A stretch of 64,000 nucleotides of DNA from Armatimonadota bacterium (lineage in GTDB: Bacteria; Armatimonadota; Zipacnadia; JAUWAU01), in the NCBI GenBank assembly GCA_030601885.1, contig JAUWAU010000034.1, forward strand, positions 1 through 64,000, given 5' to 3'. Numbering within the stretch: position 1 is the stretch's first letter; each line of letters opens with the position of its first letter. Made by a program: the position numbers and the translations under genes. Below, one piece after another: positions 46,627 to 54,270 of this stretch. The notes beneath the pieces are model-generated. The model was not told the origin of the DNA and searched no databases. It saw only the letters and a program-made list of their open reading frames with translations.

Positions 46627-47576
46627 TTCTCGGCACGATGCTGCTCGAGCAGTTCATCCTCGCCGCAGCGTACGAGCAGCCGCTCCCACTGCTCGTCAAT
46701 ATACGCCTGGATCTCGTCAATCAGGGGCTGATTGGCCTCGCTGAAGAGATGTCGGAAGCGCCCCTGCCTCTCCAGATACGCCGTCACGGGCAGCTTCTCT
46801 CTCGGCTTGTGCGTCAGGCGCCACTCGCCGTTCTCAACTTCGTATAACGGCCAGAAACATGTGTCGGCGGCGAGTTGGCACATCTCTACGGTCTCGTGTG
46901 CCTCGTGAATCCAGCCCAGGGGGCACGGTGCCAGTACGTTCAGGAAGCACGGGCCCTCGATGGCAAAGGCCTTCTCCGCCTTCTTCGTCAGGTCGCGCCA
47001 GTTCCCTGAGCTGCTCTGTGCGGCGTAGGGGATGTTGTGCGCCGCCATGACCGCGGTGAGATCCTTCTGCCGCTGCGACTTCCCCGGAATCACGCTGCCC
47101 ACTGGAGTGGTCGTCGTGTTGCCGCGCAGCGGCGTGGCGCTCGAGCGCTGCACGCCGGTGTTCATGTACCCCTCGTTGTTGTAGCACACGTAGAGCATGT
47201 CATGCCCGCGCTCCATGGCCCCGGACAGGGCCTGGATGCCGATATCGTACGTGCCGCCGTCGCCGCCAAAGCCGACGAACTTGATGTCGTGGTCTATTTT
47301 GCCCCGCCTCTTCAATACACGATACGCGCTCTCGACCCCGGCGATGGTTGCGGCGGAGTTCTCGAAGGCGCTGTGGATGAACGACATTTTCCACGCCGTG
47401 TACGGGTAGATAGTCGTAGCGACCTCCAGGCATCCCGTGGCGCAGGACATTACGACGGGTCCGTCACAGGCCAACAGGATCTGCCGGGCGGCTATGGACG
47501 CTCCGCAGCCGCCGCAAAGCCGGTGTCCACCCGTAAGCCGATCTTCGCGGTTAACAAGCTCTTTCAGTCGTGGCAA
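46611..47576 (-). CDS. porB: 2-oxoacid:ferredoxin oxidoreductase beta subunit (pyruvate type)
   Basis: The protein has 321 residues. The start is a TTG at 47576 with GGAGG nine bases upstream. It is the thiamine-diphosphate subunit of a pyruvate/2-oxoacid:ferredoxin oxidoreductase, which decarboxylates the acid to acyl-CoA and reduces ferredoxin. Evidence: HRLCGGCGASIAARQIL with three Cys near the N-terminus for a [4Fe-4S] cluster, the ThDP/Mg motif GDGGTYDIGIQALSGAMERG to YVCYNNEGYMNTG, and CPLGW for a further cluster ligand. It ends the gamma-delta-alpha-beta gene group, 56 bases after porA. The last codons come from a repeat arm. The substrate (pyruvate or another 2-oxoacid) is inferred from overall similarity. 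Confidence 0.92.
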   Translation of the reverse strand: MPRLKELVNREDRLTGGHRLCGGCGASIAARQILLACDGPVVMSCATGCLEVATTIYPYTAWKMSFIHSAFENSAATIAGVESAYRVLKRRGKIDHDIKFVGFGGDGGTYDIGIQALSGAMERGHDMLYVCYNNEGYMNTGVQRSSATPLRGNTTTTPVGSVIPGKSQRQKDLTAVMAAHNIPYAAQSSSGNWRDLTKKAEKAFAIEGPCFLNVLAPCPLGWIHEAHETVEMCQLAADTCFWPLYEVENGEWRLTHKPREKLPVTAYLERQGRFRHLFSEANQPLIDEIQAYIDEQWERLLVRCGEDELLEQHRAEKQGKA

Positions 47577-47632
47577 TGCACGATGCCTCCAATCTGCAGT
47601 GCTGGCAACGGCTCTGCTCTCCGAGCCGTTGG

Positions 47633-48829
47633 TCAGGTCGCGGCAACCTCGCGATCCCGCACGCCCAGGAAGCGGACCGGCTGTTCGACCTTACCGGCGT
47701 CCGCGACCTCCTCAAGCTCCTTGTATACCGACAGCAAGTGCTCGGGCCGGACCTCGCGCCCCCCGAGCCCGTACACGTAGTTCACCACTGGCATCGTGAC
47801 GCCCGCCATGTACAGCGCCGATGTCACGTCCGCGCACAATGGCGCCAGGTGCGCGCCGTAGATCCCGCACCGGTCCAGCACGGCAAACGCCTTCAGGCCC
47901 GACACAGCTTCTGCGAGCTCTGTGTCCGGGAAGGGGCGGAACGAGCGCAGCTTGATGAGCCCGGCCTTGACGCCCTGGCTTCGCGCCCGCTCAGCGACAT
48001 CAATGGCGGTCCCGGCGGTGGAGCCACAGGCGAGGACGGCCACCTCGGCGTCGTCCATGCCGTGCAGCTCCAGGAGTCCGTAGCCGCGGCCGAAGGTGTC
48101 GCCGAACTCCTTGCCGACGCGCAGCACCGTGTCTTTGGCGGGACCGTAGGCCTCGATCTGGGAGCGCTTGTGCTCGAAATAGAAGTCCTGCAAGTCAAGC
48201 GGTCCAATCGTGACCGGATTGTCCAGGTCCAGCAGGGAGTACGCCGGGTTCTCATACTGGCCAATGAATGCCCGCACCTTGTCGTCGTCCTCGATCTCGA
48301 CGCCCTCGACGGAGTGGCTTATGAAGAAGCCGTCGTAGTTCACCAGCGCAGGCAAGCGGAGCGCTTCGGCGATGCGAACGGCCTGGAGAAGGTTGTCGTA
48401 GGCCTCCTGGGCATTCTCGGAAAAGAGCTGTATCCAGCCGGTATCTCGCGCCCCCATGGCATCGCTGTGGTCGCAATGGATGTTGATGTTCCCGCTCAGC
48501 GCGCGGTTCGCCATGGACATCACGATGGGAAGCCGGAGCGATGACGCGATGTACATGATCTCCCACATCAGGGCCATGCCCTGGGAGCACGTGGCGGTCA
48601 TGACGCGCGCTCCCGCAGTTGCCGCGCCCACGCAGGCGCTCATCGCCGAATGCTCGCTCTCGACGGCCACGTATTCGGTCTCGACCTCGCCGTCGGACAC
48701 GAACTGGGCGAACTTCTGAACGACCTCCGTCTGCGGCGTTATCGGGTATGCCGCAACCACGTCCGGGTTGATCTGCCGCATGGCTTCAGCAGCGGCCTCG
48801 TTGCCTTCGAGTGCAATGAGCTTGCCCAT
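47633..48829 (-). CDS. porA: 2-oxoacid:ferredoxin oxidoreductase alpha subunit
   Basis: The protein has 398 residues, start ATG at 48829 with AAAGGA upstream. This subunit carries the domain I fold that binds the substrate with PorB and a transketolase C-terminal-like domain. The opening VVAAYPITPQTEVVQKFAQF with EYVAVESEHSAMSACVGAA is diagnostic; TATCSQGMALMWEIMYIA and MANRALSGNINIHCDHSDAM follow. The C-terminal half (VAVLACGSTAGTAIDVAER; KAFAVLDRCGIYGA) is the pyrimidine-binding-like domain. It lies 15 bases after porD and 56 before porB, fitting one transcript. Confidence 0.95.
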   Translation of the reverse strand: MGKLIALEGNEAAAEAMRQINPDVVAAYPITPQTEVVQKFAQFVSDGEVETEYVAVESEHSAMSACVGAATAGARVMTATCSQGMALMWEIMYIASSLRLPIVMSMANRALSGNINIHCDHSDAMGARDTGWIQLFSENAQEAYDNLLQAVRIAEALRLPALVNYDGFFISHSVEGVEIEDDDKVRAFIGQYENPAYSLLDLDNPVTIGPLDLQDFYFEHKRSQIEAYGPAKDTVLRVGKEFGDTFGRGYGLLELHGMDDAEVAVLACGSTAGTAIDVAERARSQGVKAGLIKLRSFRPFPDTELAEAVSGLKAFAVLDRCGIYGAHLAPLCADVTSALYMAGVTMPVVNYVYGLGGREVRPEHLLSVYKELEEVADAGKVEQPVRFLGVRDREVAAT

Positions 48830-48844
48830 GCTCAGGATTCCTTT

Positions 48845-49156
48845 CTACTGTTGGTCCTCGGATTCCGATTCCGGTATCATCTTCAGGCACTGGGGCTTCT
48901 TGGGCTTCACCTCTACGCAGATGCCGCACCCTTTGCAGTACCTGTAGTCGATGCCCCGCACGGCGCCGTCCTCGATCAGGATGGCGCTGTCCGGGCAATA
49001 GATCCAGCAGTTCAGGCAGTCGATGCATTCCTCTTCGTCCCACACCGGACGGTTGCTGCGCCAACTGCCCGTCTCCCATTCGGCGGCATTGCCCGGGTCA
49101 GTGATGATCCCGGCCTCGGGCAGGTCTTGCCAAGGTGCATCTTTCTTGGCCGTCAT
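48845..49156 (-). CDS. porD: 2-oxoacid:ferredoxin oxidoreductase delta (ferredoxin-like) subunit with altered second cluster motif
   Basis: The protein has 103 residues from the ATG at 49156, overlapping the end of porC by four bases. It is the two-cluster ferredoxin subunit that passes electrons to free ferredoxin. Cluster I is canonical: Cys44, Cys47, Cys50 and Cys54 in CIDCLNCWIYCP. Cluster II has Cys74, Cys77 and Cys80 in CKGCGICVEVKP, but the fourth position, normally Cys before Pro, is Lys84; another Cys occurs at 90 (KPQCLKM). The cluster may use Cys90 or be a [3Fe-4S] type. The N-terminal 40 residues follow the usual PorD extension (SWRSNRPVWDEEEC). Confidence 0.9.
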   Translation of the reverse strand: MTAKKDAPWQDLPEAGIITDPGNAAEWETGSWRSNRPVWDEEECIDCLNCWIYCPDSAILIEDGAVRGIDYRYCKGCGICVEVKPKKPQCLKMIPESESEDQQ

Positions 49157-49722
49157 ACTCCCTGCACCTCCTGATACGCCCGCTCGATGGCATTCATATT
49201 GCCCTCGAGCACCTGCGGCGCTAACTTGCCCGCAAGCTTCTTGCGCACCGATTCCTTGGCGCCTTCGAGGGTGACGAGGTCCGTAACCTTCGCCAGCGCG
49301 CCGAGCATCGGGGTGTTGGGTATTGGGCGTCCGAAGCAATCCAGAGCGATCTGTGTGGCGTTCACCGTGTAGATGTCGAGCCCCCTGGCAGTGACGTACT
49401 GGCTCAGCTCCGACGGCGGCTCGCTGCTGTTCACCACCAGCGTCCCACCCTCGGGCATGCCCTCGGTCACGTCGATGGTACGCATCAGGGATGGGTCCAG
49501 CACAACGACGACCTCGGGGTTGGTCACAGCACAGCGCAGCCGTATGGGTGCATCGCTGATGCGCACGTAGGACTTCATCGGCGCGCCGCGACGCTCCGCA
49601 CCATACTCCGGGAAGGCCTGGATGACCTTGCCCTCGTCCATCGCCGCTTCGCCAAGGATGTAGCCGGCCGTCTTGGCGCCCTGGCCGCCGCGGCCATGCC
49701 AAACGATCTCTGTCAGACTCAT
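49153..49722 (-). CDS. porC: 2-oxoacid:ferredoxin oxidoreductase gamma subunit
   Basis: The protein has 189 residues, ATG at 49722 with a strong AGGAGG eight bases upstream. The CoA-binding/dimerising subunit is recognised by its opening IVWHGRGGQGAKTAGYILGE, then QAFPEYGAERRGAPMKSYVR and NPEVVVVLDPSLM. It leads the oxidoreductase gene group (C-D-A-B order) and starts 70 bases after recR, so it probably has its own promoter or is read through from the dnaX-ybaB-recR unit. The ATGA overlap with porD implies translational coupling. Confidence 0.94.
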   Translation of the reverse strand: MSLTEIVWHGRGGQGAKTAGYILGEAAMDEGKVIQAFPEYGAERRGAPMKSYVRISDAPIRLRCAVTNPEVVVVLDPSLMRTIDVTEGMPEGGTLVVNSSEPPSELSQYVTARGLDIYTVNATQIALDCFGRPIPNTPMLGALAKVTDLVTLEGAKESVRKKLAGKLAPQVLEGNMNAIERAYQEVQGV

Positions 49723-49791
49723 TAAGGATTCCTCCTGAACAGCCTGCTCTCCCGGCAGGCGTAGGTAAACGGTGGTGCGCTCGCCCGGGCC

Positions 49792-50394
49792 TCACATCTG
49801 GGTGCGGCCCTCGAGGGCGTGGGCAATGCTGATCTGATCGACGTAGTCCAGATCGGCGCCTATGGGGATGCCACGTCCAATTCGCGTCACCTTCACCCCT
49901 GATTCTTGTAACACATCTTGAGTATACTGTGCAGTGGCCTCGCCTTCCGGAGTGGGACTTGTGGCCAGGATCACCTCCGTGATGCCACCGTCTTTGATCC
50001 GCTCAATGAGCTCGCCGATGCGAATGTCTTCCGGGCCGATGCCCTCCAGCGGCGCCAACAGCCCCTGGAGCACATGGTAGATGCCGTTGTAGACGCCGGC
50101 GCGCTCCAGCGCGATCACGTCGCTCGGCTCGCCGACGACGCACAGCGTGGAGTTGTCGCGACGGGGGTCAGCGCAGATGCGGCACAGTTCAGCGTCCGTG
50201 AAGTTAAAGCACCGGGAGCAGAAGCGCATCTGGGTTCGGACGGCCACAATAGCGTCAGCCAGGGACCGGCAGTCCTCCTCCTGGCTTCGGAGGATATGAA
50301 ATGCCAGCCGCTGGGCCGATTTCGGCCCGATCCCCGGCAGCTTTTGCAGCTCCTCGATCAACCGCGCGAGTGGTCGCGCGTGCGCCTCCGCCAT
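49792..50394 (-). CDS. recR: recombination mediator RecR
   Basis: The protein has 200 residues, normal for RecR. The ATG at 50394 (GAGAAGG seven bases upstream) is preferred over the GTG two codons earlier. RecR helps load RecA at gaps with RecF/RecO. Visible parts: helix-hairpin-helix LQKLPGIGPKSAQRLAFHIL (17-36), Cys4 zinc finger with Cys59, Cys62, Cys71 and Cys74 (FCSRCFNFTDAELCRIC), then a Toprim domain (LCVVGEPSDVIALERAGVYN; EVILATSPTPEGEATAQY). It follows ybaB and dnaX, the standard bacterial order. Confidence 0.97.
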   Translation of the reverse strand: MAEAHARPLARLIEELQKLPGIGPKSAQRLAFHILRSQEEDCRSLADAIVAVRTQMRFCSRCFNFTDAELCRICADPRRDNSTLCVVGEPSDVIALERAGVYNGIYHVLQGLLAPLEGIGPEDIRIGELIERIKDGGITEVILATSPTPEGEATAQYTQDVLQESGVKVTRIGRGIPIGADLDYVDQISIAHALEGRTQM

Positions 50395-50501
50395 GTGCAC
50401 GCCTTCTCATCCGGCAGCGCCGACTGCTACACGCGTCACGCTGCCTGGACCAGCGCAGGCGTGGCGCGTCTGGCTGGTGGCGCGTCAGCGTGTGGGCCCG
50501 C

Positions 50502-50849
50502 TCAGAAGAGGCCCGGCATGTAGTTATTCACCAAGTTCCCGAGGGGACCAAATGAGGCCTTCAGTCGTTCACGGTATGTCTCGGTGGCCTTCGACAAGGC
50601 CTCCCGCACGGCCGTCACGATGAGATCTTGCAGCATCTCTATGTCCCCCGCCTCAATGAGCTCGGGATCGATTTGCACGTCGAGTAGCTCGCCTATGCCG
50701 TTGGCCGTTGCCTCGACGACACCGCCCCCGGCAGACGCCGTCACCCGCGTGGCCTGCAGCTCCTCCACTGCCTTCTGCCAATCCTCCATGTGGCTGGCCA
50801 GCATCTTGTTTAGCTGTCCGCCGAGAAATCCCTGCAAAGGCGAATTCAT
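50502..50849 (-). CDS. ybaB: YbaB/EbfC nucleoid-associated protein
   Basis: The protein has 115 residues from the ATG at 50849 (GGGAG upstream). YbaB proteins are dimeric DNA-binding nucleoid proteins nearly always encoded between dnaX and recR. The typical core is present: WQKAVEELQATRVTASAGGG, VVEATANGIGELLDVQIDPE, then DLIVTAVREALSKATETYRE. Spacing is 39 bases after dnaX and 107 before recR. Its function in this organism is inferred from family and position. Confidence 0.94.
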   Translation of the reverse strand: MNSPLQGFLGGQLNKMLASHMEDWQKAVEELQATRVTASAGGGVVEATANGIGELLDVQIDPELIEAGDIEMLQDLIVTAVREALSKATETYRERLKASFGPLGNLVNNYMPGLF

Positions 50850-50888
50850 CTTCCATGACTCCCTACGGCACTGCTCGCCGGCGCCGGC

Positions 50889-52493
50889 CTATTGGTCGTC
50901 CTCCGCGGGCGCCCCGGCAAAGAGGCTCATGGCATCATCGATAGTGGCCGGTCGCTTGCCGTCTTCTGACTGCTGGGGCGACGTGGAAGCCGGCTCGTCC
51001 GCGGGCGCCTCATCCAACAGGCTCCGCTGCGTGGGCCGAGAGGGCGCGGGCTTTTCGGCCGACTCCAAGACACACTTGATCTTCACGTCCTGATCGAAGA
51101 CCTGCGATAGCGCCTGCTCCACGGCCACGTTGTAGTGTGAGCTGATCTGGTCGTAGTGAAACTGCATGCCGAACTGCAGCGTCAGTACGCCATCATCGAA
51201 TGCCGTCGGCCGCGCGTCTCGGAGGCATGCACGTATGGACGCTGATAGGCCCTGCTGCACCGCCTCCCAGTTATTGACCATCGTCGCCAGCCCGAGCGGC
51301 CCATCACCCACTACAACGGCCGTCTCCGGGCGTGGCTCGGCCGCGCTCGGCGCTTCTGGCGGAGTCGGCTCCCTCGGCGGCGCGGCTGGCGGGGCAGGCG
51401 CGGTCGCCTCCTGGCGACAGATGCGGGCGAGGGCCAGTTCCAGTGCAATCTGATGCTGACTGCTTTGCTTGATCTCGCTCTGTGCGGCCGCGAGCACCTC
51501 GATGGCGGCCATGGCACGGGAGGGCCGGGCTTGGCGCGCATGCTCGGCCAGCTTCTCACGCTGAAGCTCAGTGGCGTCGAGCAGCTCCGCCGGCGAGCCC
51601 CCGAGCGTCAGCAGAAGCAGATTGCGGAAGTAGATGGTGAGATCCACCAGGAGCTGACCGATGTCCTTGCCGTCCTTGATCAGCCGATCCACAGATTCGA
51701 AGGCAGCGGCCACATCGCGGCGCACCACAATGTCGGCGATCTCCATGACGAGCTCGTCGCCCGTTGCGCCCAGCACTTCGTTCACGATATCCAGCGTCAG
51801 CCGTCCATCGCTGTAGGCGATGACCTGATCCAGAATGCTCTGCGCGTCCCGCATCGCCCCGCGGGCCGCCCGGGCGATGGCTGCCAGCGCGCTATCATCC
51901 GCCGCGACTCCCTCCTCGGCCACGATGGCGGCGAGGGCCGAGGTTATGTCAACCGTGGCGATATTACGAAAATCGAACCGCTGACATCGCGACAGAATGG
52001 TGGGCGGGAGCTTGTGCGGCTCCGTGGTCGCCAGCACGAAGAACGCGTGAGAGGGCGGCTCCTCCAGGGTCTTCAACAGGGCGTTGGCCGCCTCCCTGGT
52101 GAGCATGTGCGCTTCATCGAGGATGTAGACCTTGCAGCGGCAGGATGTGGGGCTGTACTTCACCCTCTCCCGCAGCTCGCGAACCTCGTCGATGCCGCGA
52201 TTCGACGCGGCGTCGATCTCTATGACGTCCAACGCGTTGCCGATGCGAATGCTGGTGCACACGTCGCACTCGTCGCACGGCGTGGGCGTCATACCCTTCT
52301 CGCAGTTGAGCGCCTTGGCCAGCACGCGCGCGGTGCTGGTTTTGCCCGTGCCTCGCGGGCCGGCGAACAGATAGGCGTGGGCAACACGTCCGGACTCGAC
52401 CGCGTTCATCAGCGTTTGGCTGACGTGCGGCTGCCCGACGATCTCGTCAAAGCGCTGTGGTCGGTATTTGAGTGTCAGCGAAACGTAGGGCAT
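50889..52493 (-). CDS. dnaX: DNA polymerase III subunit gamma/tau
   Basis: The protein has 534 residues. The ATG at 52493 (MPYVSLTLKYRPQRFDEIVG) is the family start; upstream in-frame codons back to 52601 are unlikely, although no ribosome binding site is visible. It is the clamp-loader ATPase of the replisome. Walker A is GPRGTGKT at 45-52; the zinc module uses cysteines in CEKGMTPTPCDECDVC (64-79); DEAH at 126-129 is Walker B, and LATTEPHKLPPTILSRCQRF holds sensor 1 and the arginine finger. A Pro/Ala-rich linker (about 380-430) leads to the C-terminal domain. The SRP RNA lies 140 bases upstream on the same strand. Confidence 0.96.
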   Translation of the reverse strand: MPYVSLTLKYRPQRFDEIVGQPHVSQTLMNAVESGRVAHAYLFAGPRGTGKTSTARVLAKALNCEKGMTPTPCDECDVCTSIRIGNALDVIEIDAASNRGIDEVRELRERVKYSPTSCRCKVYILDEAHMLTREAANALLKTLEEPPSHAFFVLATTEPHKLPPTILSRCQRFDFRNIATVDITSALAAIVAEEGVAADDSALAAIARAARGAMRDAQSILDQVIAYSDGRLTLDIVNEVLGATGDELVMEIADIVVRRDVAAAFESVDRLIKDGKDIGQLLVDLTIYFRNLLLLTLGGSPAELLDATELQREKLAEHARQARPSRAMAAIEVLAAAQSEIKQSSQHQIALELALARICRQEATAPAPPAAPPREPTPPEAPSAAEPRPETAVVVGDGPLGLATMVNNWEAVQQGLSASIRACLRDARPTAFDDGVLTLQFGMQFHYDQISSHYNVAVEQALSQVFDQDVKIKCVLESAEKPAPSRPTQRSLLDEAPADEPASTSPQQSEDGKRPATIDDAMSLFAGAPAEDDQ

Positions 52494-52633
52494 TATGGTG
52501 GCACACCGGAGCCGACGGCGCCCGTACTCGGGCGCAAACACGACCAGACACCTATCCCGCAGGCGCTGCGAGGTCTCTGTCCGGCAGAGCGTTGGCGGCA
52601 CTGGCCATCGAGCTGCCGTATTGCAAAGCGTAA

Positions 52634-52912
52634 CGGTGACCGTGCACCCACCTTCGACAACATCCCCCTGGCGTTACCGATGTAGTTTGCTCCAGCTCGG
52701 TTGGCTGCGGCACCCGAAGAGGATTGCTTACCGCTGCTTCCTTTCGGACCTGACGGGGTTCGCAATGCTTCGTCGCGCAGGACCCAGCCTTCATCGCCAC
52801 TTACGTCGGTCAGACCCAAAGGCATGAGGCCTCGGGCGGGGATTCGACCCCGCTAAGCGGATTTCGAGTACAGGGCACCGCTAGTTCCCCGTCTAGCACG
52901 GTCACCAAAGCG
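52634..52912 (-). ncRNA. ffs: signal recognition particle RNA, long form with Alu domain
   Basis: On the minus strand the RNA opens GTGACCGTGCTAGACGGGG and continues TAGCGGTGCCCTGTA and GGGTCGAATCCCCGCCCGAG, matching the Alu-domain region of the Bacillus subtilis 6S-type SRP RNA. The S domain follows: GGGTCCTGCGCGACG, then CGTCAGGTCCGAAAGGAAG with CAGC, the Ffh-binding core, and GGGTGCCGCAGCC. The 3' end GTGCACGGTCAC pairs with the 5' end GTGACCGTGC, closing the molecule at about 280 bases. SRP RNA guides membrane and exported proteins, many of which are encoded here. The exact ends are approximate. Confidence 0.92.
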
Positions 52913-52950
52913 TCCCTATGTCGTCTGTAAGCCTCGTGTGTCTGTGCGCC

Positions 52951-52988
52951 TTCTTCTCCCTTTTCCCTTATCCCTTCTCCCTGCCTCT
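52951..52988. repeat. purine-repeat arm adjoining tRNA-Ser(GGA)
   Basis: TTCTCCCTTTTCCCTTATCC followed by CTTCTCCCTGCC lies immediately beyond the CCA end of tRNA-Ser(GGA). No facing arm is obvious on its other side. Confidence 0.5.
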
Positions 52989-52989
52989 A

Positions 52990-53079
52990 TGGCGGAGAGG
53001 GTGGGATTCGAACCCACGATGGACTCACGCCCATACGCGCTCTCCAGGCGCGCACCTTCGGCCGCTCGGTCACCTCTCC
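52990..53079 (-). tRNA. tRNA-Ser(GGA)
   Basis: A 90-base class II tRNA with acceptor GGAGAGG/CCTCTCC, encoded CCA, anticodon stem CGCGC/GCGCG around CTGGAGA (anticodon GGA, codons UCC and UCU), a long variable arm and T loop TTCGAAT. Confidence 0.96.
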
Positions 53080-53082
53080 CGA

Positions 53083-53203
53083 AGGCAGGGCAAAGGGTCA
53101 AGGGAAAAGGGTAGACGCAACGCACAGCCCACCGCCGTGATGGAGGCCTGCCGTTCACCTGCCGTTTTCCCTTTACCCTTGACCCTTAACCCTTTTCCCT
53201 GCA
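53083..53203. repeat. purine-arm inverted repeat between tRNA-Ser genes
   Basis: Left arm AGGCAGGGCAAAGGGTCAAG (53083 on) faces right arm TTTTCCCTTTACCCTTGACC with CTTAACCCTTTTCCCTGC (to 53202). It starts four bases from one tRNA's 5' end and stops five bases from the next tRNA's CCA. Confidence 0.8.
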
Positions 53204-53207
53204 TCTA

Positions 53208-53301
53208 TGGCGGAGAGGGTGGGATTCGAACCCACGAGTGGAGTGGACCCCACTACACGATTTCGAGTCGTGCGCCTTCAACCGGACTCGGCCACCTCTC
53301 C
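53208..53301 (-). tRNA. tRNA-Ser(CGA)
   Basis: A 94-base class II tRNA: acceptor GGAGAGG/CCTCTCC, encoded CCA, anticodon loop CTCGAAA between CACGA and TCGTG (anticodon CGA, codon UCG), large variable arm, T loop TTCGAAT. Confidence 0.96.
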
Positions 53302-53305
53302 GAAA

Positions 53306-53427
53306 AGGCAGGGCAAAGGGTCAAGGGAAAAAGCCACCGAGACGCCGGCATTGTCGGGGACGCCTTGCCATTATCCGCGGTCTGTCGTTTGGCCTTTTCC
53401 TTTGACCCTTGACCCTTTTCCCTGCCT
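53306..53427. repeat. purine-arm inverted repeat between tRNA-Ser(CGA) and tRNA-Arg(CCT)
   Basis: Left arm AAGGCAGGGCAAAGGGTCAA (53305 on) and right arm CCTTTTCCTTTGACCCTTGA with CCCTTTTCCCTGCC (to 53427); about 60 bases lie between the arms. Confidence 0.8.
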
Positions 53428-53430
53428 TCT

Positions 53431-53507
53431 TGGCGCCCCCGGCCCGATTCGAACGGGCGACCTTGAACTTAGGAGGTTCCTGCTCTATCCGACTGAGCTA
53501 CGGGGGC
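53431..53507 (-). tRNA. tRNA-Arg(CCT)
   Basis: A 77-base tRNA with acceptor GCCCCCG/CGGGGGC, encoded CCA, anticodon loop CTCCTAA (anticodon CCT, codon AGG) and T stem GCCCG/CGGGC. The outermost anticodon-stem pair is a G-A mismatch. Confidence 0.94.
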
Positions 53508-53514
53508 CCGGTAT

Positions 53515-53643
53515 GAGGCAAGGTAAAGGGCTAAGGGTAAAGGGGAAACCGACGACGTCGGCGTCTGGTGTCGTCCGCACGCGCACTTGCGCCGCGCCTT
53601 GGTGTCGTGCCCTTGACCCTTTCCACTTTACCCTTCACGCTGC
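53515..53643. repeat. purine-arm inverted repeat between tRNA-Arg(CCT) and tRNA-Arg(CCG)
   Basis: Left arm GAGGCAAGGTAAAGGGCTAA and GGGTAAAGGGG; right arm CCTTGACCCTTTCCACTTTA and CCCTTCACGCTGC. The sequence between the arms is nearly identical to that of the next hairpin. Confidence 0.8.
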
Positions 53644-53648
53644 ATTTG

Positions 53649-53724
53649 TGGTACGCCCGGCGCGATTCGAACGCGCGACACCTGGCTCCGGAGGCCAGTG
53701 CTCTATCCGCTGAGCTACGGGCGC
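53649..53724 (-). tRNA. tRNA-Arg(CCG)
   Basis: A 76-base tRNA with acceptor GCGCCCG/CGGGCGT (one G-U pair), encoded CCA, anticodon stem CTGGC/GCCAG around CTCCGGA (anticodon CCG, codon CGG). Confidence 0.96.
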
Positions 53725-53731
53725 CTGATAT

Positions 53732-53860
53732 GAGGCAGGGAAAAGGGTTAAGGGTAAAGGGTAAACCGACGACGTCGGCGTCGGATGTCGTCCGCACGCG
53801 CACTTGCGCCGCGCCTTGGTGTCGTGCCCTTGACCCTTCCCACTTTACCCTTCACGCTGC
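53732..53860. repeat. purine-arm inverted repeat between the two tandem tRNA-Arg genes
   Basis: Left arm GAGGCAGGGAAAAGGGTTAA and GGGTAAAGGG; right arm CCTTGACCCTTCCCACTTTA and CCCTTCACGCTGC. Together with tRNA-Arg(GCG) it forms a unit duplicated at a period of 217 bases. Confidence 0.8.
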
Positions 53861-53865
53861 ATTTG

Positions 53866-53941
53866 TGGTACGCCCGGCGCGATTTGAACGCGCGACCCCT
53901 GGCTCCGCAGGCCAGTGCTCTATCCGCTGAGCTACGGGCGC
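53866..53941 (-). tRNA. tRNA-Arg(GCG), rare in bacteria
   Basis: A 76-base tRNA differing from tRNA-Arg(CCG) at only three positions: the first anticodon base, one variable-loop base and one T-loop base (TTCAAAT). The anticodon loop is CTGCGGA, anticodon GCG, reading CGC and CGU. Most bacteria read these codons with tRNA-Arg(ACG). Confidence 0.93.
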
Positions 53942-53942
53942 T

Positions 53943-54033
53943 TCAAGCCCTTGCGTTGACCCTTTCCCCTGCCGTCGTGGGGGAGACGGCGGGGGCCGTC
54001 TTCTCCCTTTACCCTTGACCCTTTTCCCTGCCT
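53943..54033. repeat. two same-facing purine-repeat arms
   Basis: CCCTTGCGTTGACCCTTTCC (53947 on) and TCTCCCTTTACCCTTGACCC with TTTTCCCTGCC (to 54032) both carry the pyrimidine-rich orientation, so no simple hairpin forms here; the left arm expected next to tRNA-Arg(GCG) is missing. Confidence 0.55.
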
Positions 54034-54036
54034 CTA

Positions 54037-54126
54037 TGGCGGAGAGGGTGGGATTCGAACCCACGATGGACTTTCACCCATACTCCCTTAGCAGGGGAGC
54101 GCCTTCAGCCGCTCGGCCACCTCTCC
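54037..54126 (-). tRNA. tRNA-Ser(GCT)
   Basis: A 90-base class II tRNA: acceptor GGAGAGG/CCTCTCC, encoded CCA, anticodon stem CTCCC/GGGAG around CTGCTAA (anticodon GCT, codons AGC and AGU). Confidence 0.96.
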
Positions 54127-54270
54127 GCGCCATGCATACGCCAGATAACGTGGCCGAAGTCCGCTTCCGCGCGCAATGCGCAACAGACCTCGGATATCAA
54201 GGCGATTCTACCACAACGCCCTCCCGATTGCAAGCAACGCCCGGCGCGTCCGCTTCTCCCGGTTGCGCCG

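Noticed and set aside
52950..54035. AAGGGT-like tracts as telomere-type ends or a replication origin
   Set aside because: They occur as short facing arms between tRNA genes inside a continuous sequence, with no long tandem tract, DnaA-box cluster or origin-type gene nearby.
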